A stretch of DNA of 26,780 nt, taken from contig NW_021628740.1 in NCBI RefSeq assembly GCF_900005765.1, positions 1-26,780 on the forward strand, written 5' to 3'. This document shows, piece by piece, positions 21,701 to 26,780 of the stretch (positions are counted from its first letter, which is position 1; every line of letters starts with the position of its first letter). This DNA comes from Plasmodium relictum. Lineage: Eukaryota > Apicomplexa > Aconoidasida > Haemosporida > Plasmodiidae. The position numbers were made by a program, and so were the translations under genes. The notes under the pieces are model-generated. The model searched no databases. It saw nothing but the letters and a program-made list of their open reading frames with translations, and had not been told where the DNA came from.

Positions 21701-22322
21701 TGATTCGCTAATTGGCTACTTAATAACTTTTCTAGAGTATTAAACAAACAAATTAATAAAGAGCATGTATAAATGAGTATACGTTTTCAAATATATACAT
21801 ATATATATATTTATTATATATATATAATGATTTCTTATGATGCATAATATTTTATCTGTATTAAACTTTACTGCATCTTTTAATAAATATATTTATTATT
21901 ATAAATGAGATTTTATTTACAAAGAATTAATATATTCTTTTAAACAAAAAACATATATATATTTTATAACAATTAACAAAATTTAATCTCCAGCTCATTC
22001 AATGTTATTTCGAAATATACATTGAATATAACATTAACACTATGATGCTTTATTTATTTAATTTCTTTTTATAAGTAAAAATTAATTTTCTTTTTATTCA
22101 AACAAATTTCAACTGACGAAAAAAAAAAATCATTTTAATTTTTTTATTTTTTTTAATTACAAAGATGTATAAAAATAAAAATAGCAAAACAACAAAAAAA
22201 ATAACTTTATATATATATATTTTTTTTTTTAACTATCATCAGTGTATGGCTAACTTGCACATACACGACTAGTAAACTAATTTAGTGTACTATAAAAGGT
22301 TAATAACATCTTTTATTAACCA
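21701..22322 (-). repeat. Main-family LTR, antisense, full length
   Basis: TGATTCGCTAATTGGC at 21701 to TTATTAACCA at 22322, 622 bp. Its last ~200 bp are nearly identical to 12826-13012. No matching 5-bp flanks were found (CTAGG versus ATAAG). Confidence 0.8.
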
Positions 22323-22711
22323 ATAAGACATAAAAATTTAGGTTTTAATAATTGTTTAATATTATTAAATTAATCACGAACATATATATATAAGTTTTAT
22401 TAAGACAAACCTTAAACTGTATTTTAATTAAGAGCAATGAATTAATTTATTGATCAATAATACAAAATTAATTAAATCACTTTTAAAAACTAAATTTTAT
22501 AATAAGTTAAATAAAAATTTTATTGACGTCACCTATTTTCAGCCTTTTTCTTATTCATTCCTCTCTCAAAAAAATTTTTTTCCAAAAAGTAAAACTTTTT
22601 ATAAAAAAAATTCAAAAAAAGTATAATAAAAAAAATAAAAAGATATTAATATAATTATAACCTAGATACGTCTAAAAAAAAAAAAAACTTCTATTAGACA
22701 CACTAAGTTGG
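22323..22711 (-). repeat. Short spacer and Z-family fragment
   Basis: After ~135 bp of unassigned A/T-rich sequence, the Z body resumes at about 22458 (ATACAAAATTAATTAAATCA, TTATTCATTCCTC, ATAATTATAACCTAGATACG, ATTAGACACACTAAGTTGG). It ends where an antisense LTR begins. Confidence 0.6.
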
Positions 22712-22897
22712 TGATTTATTAGTTGCCCGCTTAATGACTCTGACAGAGTATTAAACAAACAAATTAATAAAGAGCATGTATAAATAAATATACATTTTTA
22801 AATATATATATATACTTATTTTTATTATATATATAATGGTTTATTATGATGCATAATATTTAATTTTGATATTAAATTTTACTGCATCTTTTAATAG
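22712..22897 (-). repeat. 3' part of a main-family LTR, antisense, interrupted
   Basis: TGATTTATTAGTTGCCCGC...CTGCATCTTTTAATAG is the first 186 bp of an antisense LTR, cut where the sense LTR of the next element starts. The later element appears to have landed inside it. Confidence 0.78.
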
Positions 22898-23464
22898 TGG
22901 TTAATAAAATTAGTTATTAACCTTTTGTAGTACACTAAGCTAGTTTACTACTTGTGTACATACAAGTTAACCATGTACTGACACTGGTTAATAATAAAAA
23001 AAAAAAAAAAGAAAAAAAAATAAAGTTATTTTTTTTTGTTTGTTTTTTTTTTATTCATATACATCTTTGTAATTAAAAAAAAAAAATATAAAAAAATATT
23101 TTTTTTTTAGTTGGTCGAAATTATTTTTATTGTGTTATGTTTTAATTTTTTTTAGTGTTTTAAAAATTAAAAGAAGAAATGTTAACTTATTAAAATTTAA
23201 GAGAAAAAAAAATATGTTTATGTATTATTCAATGTATATTTTGAAATAACATTGAATATAAGAAAATTTTGACTTTATTAATTATTATAGTTTATCTGTA
23301 TGTTTTTAATTAAAAGAATAAGTAATTCTTTGTAAATAAAAACTCATTTATAACAATTAAAAAACTAATATATATATAAGCGTATATTTAGTTATACAAT
23401 GCTCTTTATTAATTTGTTTGTTTAATATTCTAGCAAAGTCATTAAATGACCAATCAATAAATCA
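22898..23464 (+). repeat. 5' LTR of copy 2
   Basis: TGGTTAATAA to AATAAATCA, 567 bp, followed two bases later by the primer-binding site. A second TGGTTAATAA start at 22985 follows ACTGACAC, a trace of the tandem 5' unit. Inverted repeats lie at 23227-23257 (9-bp stem ATTCAATGT/ACATTGAAT), 23313-23331 (AAAGAAT/ATTCTTT) and 23405-23461 (end motif). Confidence 0.88.
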
Positions 23465-23466
23465 AT

Positions 23467-23482
23467 TGGCGACAACGGCAGG
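23467..23482 (+). promoter_or_regulatory. Primer-binding site for minus-strand DNA synthesis
   Basis: TGGCGACAACGGCAGG starts two bases after the LTR. It begins with TGG, the complement of a tRNA CCA end. Its complement would be an acceptor 3' strand with discriminator G followed by CCA, best fitting a nuclear tRNA-Ser. The tRNA identity is inference. Confidence 0.72.
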
Positions 23483-23533
23483 AAAATCGAGACCAGCGCA
23501 AACAGAACCTCAATATATTAGCAGTCCAAAAAA

Positions 23534-24850
23534 ATGAAAGAAGATATCAAAAGACTTGGATTGGATATATTTGAAGAGATAATAAATCTCAGTGAATCTT
23601 ATGTGTTCAATAAGAAAAATAAAGAACTTGATAAAGTTAAAGTGCCATATATATTACCACAATTAGATCATAAGTCAATGATAAATTATTTTAAGTGGTT
23701 TGGAAACTTTGAAGATACAGTAGATATGGAAAGGTTAACAAGAATGGAAACATGCATGATAATGAAATTATTGTTACCAAGAATATATTCCAAAAAGATA
23801 ACTAGTTTAGCAAAGGATGATCAAATCACCAATGTACAACAATTAAAGATAAAGATATCAAGGTTATTGTTCACTAATAACGATGAGAGAATAGTACAAT
23901 TGCAAAGCTTCATTATTCCTATAAGAGAATTGACTATAGCAGACGCCATACAATCATTTAACACGAATTGTATGTTATTTGTTAATAGTTGTTTATGCTT
24001 TGAAGAAAATAATTGTTTCTCTCTCAAGGACATATGGAAAATTTTTAGGCTTCATGTCCCAGAGAAATATTTAATTGCAATACATAATAATTTACCAAAA
24101 TATATGCTATTAATGGAAGCTATATCTTCTACATTAAAATTAGAAAATAAAGTCAACACTAAAACGTTAAAATCAGAAGTTGAAATGTATGCTTTGAAAC
24201 ATGAGAACATCGGAAAATATAATAAAATTGATAATAAAACACATATTAAATGTTTTTATTGTGGAGAACAAGGACACTTTAAGAAGGATTGCATACATCG
24301 TAAAAAAAGGTGTGAAAATTGTAATATTATAGGACATTTAGCAAAAATCTGTAAAAATAAGGTATTAAGAGATAATGAAGATGAAATTAAAGGAATAATA
24401 ACTAATAAAAGGTATGATGTTCATGTTAAAATGTTCAAGAATGAAACTAATCCACAGAGAATCCGTCAAATGCAAAAATATCTTGATAAGCAGATGGAAC
24501 ACATTACAAAACAAAAGGAAAGAGCAAAAGAAAGGTATAAAGAAAAACAACAAGTTAAAGAAAGTGATGAAGAATTTACAAAAAAACGAAATAGAGTCAA
24601 TAAAATTAATGAACAAGATGAATCAGAAAAAGAGCCTGGAGACAGTGATTGTTTAGAAAACTCAGATGAAGACATATCTCGTGTTAATAGAATTGAATAC
24701 TGTGAAGACAATCAAGATTGTGAGAAGTATAGAAGACGATTAGTAGAAGTTAATGGAAAGGTAGTAAATATCTTACTAGATTCAGGAGCAGACGTAAGTA
24801 CTATATCAACTTATACTGCAAAGGAATTAAATATAAAGACTGATTTTTAA
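23534..24850 (+). CDS. Retrotransposon gag-protease, 438-codon open frame (truncated polyprotein)
   Basis: The ATG at 23534 lies 51 bases after the primer-binding site and is the first in the leader. Residues 1-~235 are a gag capsid-like region without recognisable motifs. Two CCHC zinc knuckles follow, with C240-C243-H248-C253 and C260-C263-H268-C273, both in the C-x2-C-x4-H-x4-C spacing used to bind genomic RNA. A Lys/Glu-rich linker comes next, then the aspartic-protease active site LLDSGADVS with D416-S417-G418. A TAA at 24848-24850 ends the frame 22 residues past the active-site aspartate; copy 1 has a GCA codon there, and the downstream frame continues. The protease is therefore cut short here and unlikely to be active. 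In known avian Plasmodium elements gag and pol form one long ORF. Expression is unknown. Confidence 0.85.
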   Translation: MKEDIKRLGLDIFEEIINLSESYVFNKKNKELDKVKVPYILPQLDHKSMINYFKWFGNFEDTVDMERLTRMETCMIMKLLLPRIYSKKITSLAKDDQITNVQQLKIKISRLLFTNNDERIVQLQSFIIPIRELTIADAIQSFNTNCMLFVNSCLCFEENNCFSLKDIWKIFRLHVPEKYLIAIHNNLPKYMLLMEAISSTLKLENKVNTKTLKSEVEMYALKHENIGKYNKIDNKTHIKCFYCGEQGHFKKDCIHRKKRCENCNIIGHLAKICKNKVLRDNEDEIKGIITNKRYDVHVKMFKNETNPQRIRQMQKYLDKQMEHITKQKERAKERYKEKQQVKESDEEFTKKRNRVNKINEQDESEKEPGDSDCLENSDEDISRVNRIEYCEDNQDCEKYRRRLVEVNGKVVNILLDSGADVSTISTYTAKELNIKTDF

Positions 24851-26710
24851 ATTCCACCTTTTTCAATTAGAGGATTATTCGTTCGTAATGATGCAAGAAA
24901 ATCTAAAAAAATTGTGATAAAAATGCTATCTAATGGTAGAACAATTAGAATAAGATTTGTAATCATAAAGGAAAATAAACCTTTCATTTTACTTAGCATA
25001 ACGATAATGAGACAATTAAGACTTATTATTCAAGAAGAATATGAGAAAGATACATATGGAAGTTAAAACTGAAAATACAGAAGGAAGAGTGGAAAAATCA
25101 AAACAAGAAGTAATACAAAATTTCATAGACAAATCTGATTTAAATGATCAGAAAGATAAAGATAAATGAAAAATTTAATAGAAAATTATGTTAAACTTTG
25201 GGAAAACAAAAATATGAAACCCAATGATGAATACAAAGTTTCTATTAAAGTACAAGGAAAAGCTCGTCGCTATAATCCTAGACCATTAAGTGAAGAAATG
25301 TTAACAATTACATCAAAAAGTAGACGAAATGTTACCAAAAAAAAAAAAAAATTTTTTTTTTTTTTTTAAAATATTTCAAAACAAAAAAAACAAACACAAA
25401 AAAAAAATATATATATATATTTTTTTTTTTTATCAGTGTTAGTACACAATATAGATTATCGCTATTTGAATAAATTTATATTAGATGATTTATATGTTAT
25501 TCCTAATATGAAACATATATTTCAAACATTTAGTGGTACTATATCGTCTTTGGAATATTGCATTAGAAAGTAATAGCAAGAAATATACAAATTATGTTGT
25601 TCCCAAACATGGTACATTTGTGTTTAATGTGATATCATTTGGATTGAAAACAAGTCCTACCCAATTTCAAAGAATTATGGAAAATATTTTTATGGAATTA
25701 ATTCAAGAGAATTGCGTAGTTGTGTATATTGATGACGTCGTCATTTTAACAAAAGCGATAGATGAACATCATAATGTTTTAAAAAGAGTTTATAAATTTT
25801 TGATGGACAACAATCTTGGAATAAATATTGAAAAATGCGAATTATATAAAACGTCTATTACTTATTTAGGACAAATAATAGATAGAGAAGGAATAAGACC
25901 TTAATTAGATAAAATAGAAATAATTATTAAAGCAGGGAATAAATCAAAGAAACAATTAAGATTGTTTCTAGGAGCTGCTAATTATTATAGGAATTATATA
26001 AGAAACTTTTCAAATTGGACTTCTAAATTAGTTCCCTTGTTGACTAAAAAGAAAAAGTTTGAATGAAATGAAGAACATTCACAAGTATTTGAACAAATTA
26101 AGAATAAAATGGCTGAAATAACTTAACTGTCATTTCCAGAGTTAGAAAAACCGTATACTATTTATACTGATGCCTCATATTATGCTATAGGAGCTGCATT
26201 GACTCAGATAAGTAATGATACCGGTGAAACTTGGTTTATCCACTATACATCTAAGAAGTTAAATGATGTTCAAAAGAAATGGAGTACAGTTGAAAAAGAA
26301 TTATTTGCTATAGTAGTAGCTTGTGAAACATTCGATTATTATATTAAAGGATCTAAAGCATTAATAAAAACAGATTGTAAAAGTTTAATTGGAATGGATT
26401 CAATTAATACTGGAAAATTGTATCGATGGAAGTTGAGATTATCTGAATTTAATTTAGGATTTGAACACATAGAAGGAGTACAAAATAGCTTAGCTGATTG
26501 GATCACTAGATCAATAGAAGATGATACTGATCTTCAAAATTATATGGTATTGTGTTGTAATAAACCTTCAGAAAAATATGAAGATATATATAATATCCTT
26601 TCTTGTCAAGAAATTACCGATGAAGTACGAGAAAATCATAATGATATACCAAGAGATGTATGGAGAAATGAATTATCAGTTCATTACAAAACAGGAAAAT
26701 TATATATACC
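24851..26710 (+). pseudogene. Retrotransposon pol remnant: protease end, RT, RNase H
   Basis: The rest of pol is present but broken. After the TAA the protease part stays in frame until about 25060, then shifts, with another one-base loss in an A run near 25165. The pre-RT segment (25166-25335) ends at an A/T tract that replaces the first RT block. RT resumes at ~25446 and has a short deletion near 25535, then a good stretch with the YIDD catalytic box (25725-25736). In-frame stops lie at 25902, ~26064 and 26124. From 26127 to 26714 the frame is open and encodes RNase H, with TDAS at its start, an EKELFAIV block, a second acidic TD and an ADWITR block. The frame runs into the LTR at 26711. 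No integrase zinc finger is reached. It is non-functional as a polyprotein. Confidence 0.88.
25336..25445 (-). repeat. A/T tract of LTR origin inside RT
   Basis: Poly-A, poly-T, ACAAAAAAAACAAAC, a (TA)n run, poly-T and TATCAGTGTTAGTACA resemble the middle of an antisense LTR. They lie exactly where the first conserved RT block (VRKKDG in copy 1, near 992) should be. Confidence 0.65.
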
Positions 26711-26780
26711 TGGTTAATAAAGGTTATTATTAACCTTTTTCAGTACAAAATGCTAGGTTACTGTACGTGTATCTACAAGT
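26711..26780 (+). repeat. Start of a sense LTR, continues beyond the window
   Basis: TGGTTAATAAAGGTTATTAT and the following 50 bp match the LTR start. By hand alignment about 16 of 70 positions differ from the 5' LTR at 22898. Confidence 0.8.

Larger units (their letters stand above)
22898..26780 (+). mobile_element. Ty3/gypsy retrotransposon, copy 2 (5' LTR, gag-pol, start of second LTR)
   Basis: Order on the plus strand: LTR 22898-23464, primer-binding site 23467-23482, gag with two CCHC zinc knuckles, aspartic protease, reverse transcriptase, RNase H, then a sense LTR starting at 26711. Protease-RT-RNase H order and the RT/RNase H motifs are those of Ty3/gypsy. No integrase is present before the second LTR, so the element lacks its 3' pol part and cannot be autonomous. 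Whether the LTR at 26711 is its own 3' LTR is doubtful (see findings). Confidence 0.85.

Noticed and set aside
1-26780. Repeated ~65-bp motif as a CRISPR array
   Set aside because: Copies are in both orientations, irregularly spaced and located at LTR ends in a eukaryotic genome.

Overview
The window is extremely A+T-rich, with long poly-A/poly-T tracts. It carries three kinds of genes typical of Plasmodium chromosome ends: a two-exon SURFIN/STP1-type surface antigen gene, a small two-exon gene for a PEXEL-bearing exported membrane protein, and a decayed second copy of that small gene. It is also packed with remnants of a Ty3/gypsy LTR retrotransposon. Such elements are known in the Plasmodium species of birds (P. 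gallinaceum, P. relictum) and absent from the mammalian species. The best reading is therefore a subtelomeric region of an avian malaria parasite. The species assignment is inference, and no telomere repeat array was seen.

Layout. (1) 1-4121: an old, broken gag-pol copy (mid-gag, protease, reverse transcriptase and a probable integrase tail). It has an inverted LTR embedded in it and is followed by tandem LTRs of decreasing quality. (2) 4227-7304: an exported-protein gene on the minus strand (4227-5024) and, 1.55 kb away and divergently oriented, a frameshifted relative on the plus strand (6577-7304). (3) 7610-14214: a graveyard of solo and partial LTRs from at least four related families (called main, D, Y and Z here), with nested insertions, tandem 5'-end duplications and a foldback. 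(4) 14256-18462: the SURFIN/STP1-like gene on the minus strand, about 1359 residues from two exons, with four tryptophan-rich cytoplasmic modules, followed by 2.3 kb of upstream sequence free of recognisable repeats. (5) 20749-22897: Z-type repeats with main-family LTRs inserted in them; one of these has a perfect 5-bp target-site duplication, which fixes the LTR ends. (6) 22898-26780: a second gag-pol copy with a 5' LTR, a tRNA-type primer-binding site, an open gag-protease frame of 438 codons, a broken RT/RNase H region, and a new LTR that cuts pol off before the integrase.

The main LTR reads TGGTTAATAA...AATTAATAAATCA in the sense direction and is about 560-650 bp long. Its last ~65 bp form a quasi-palindrome that places AATAAA on both strands. 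This end motif is shared by about twenty copies and by otherwise dissimilar LTR families. The host genes act at the infected-cell surface or in the host cell. The retroelements appear dead as autonomous units, though the gag-protease frame at 23534-24850 is surprisingly intact.
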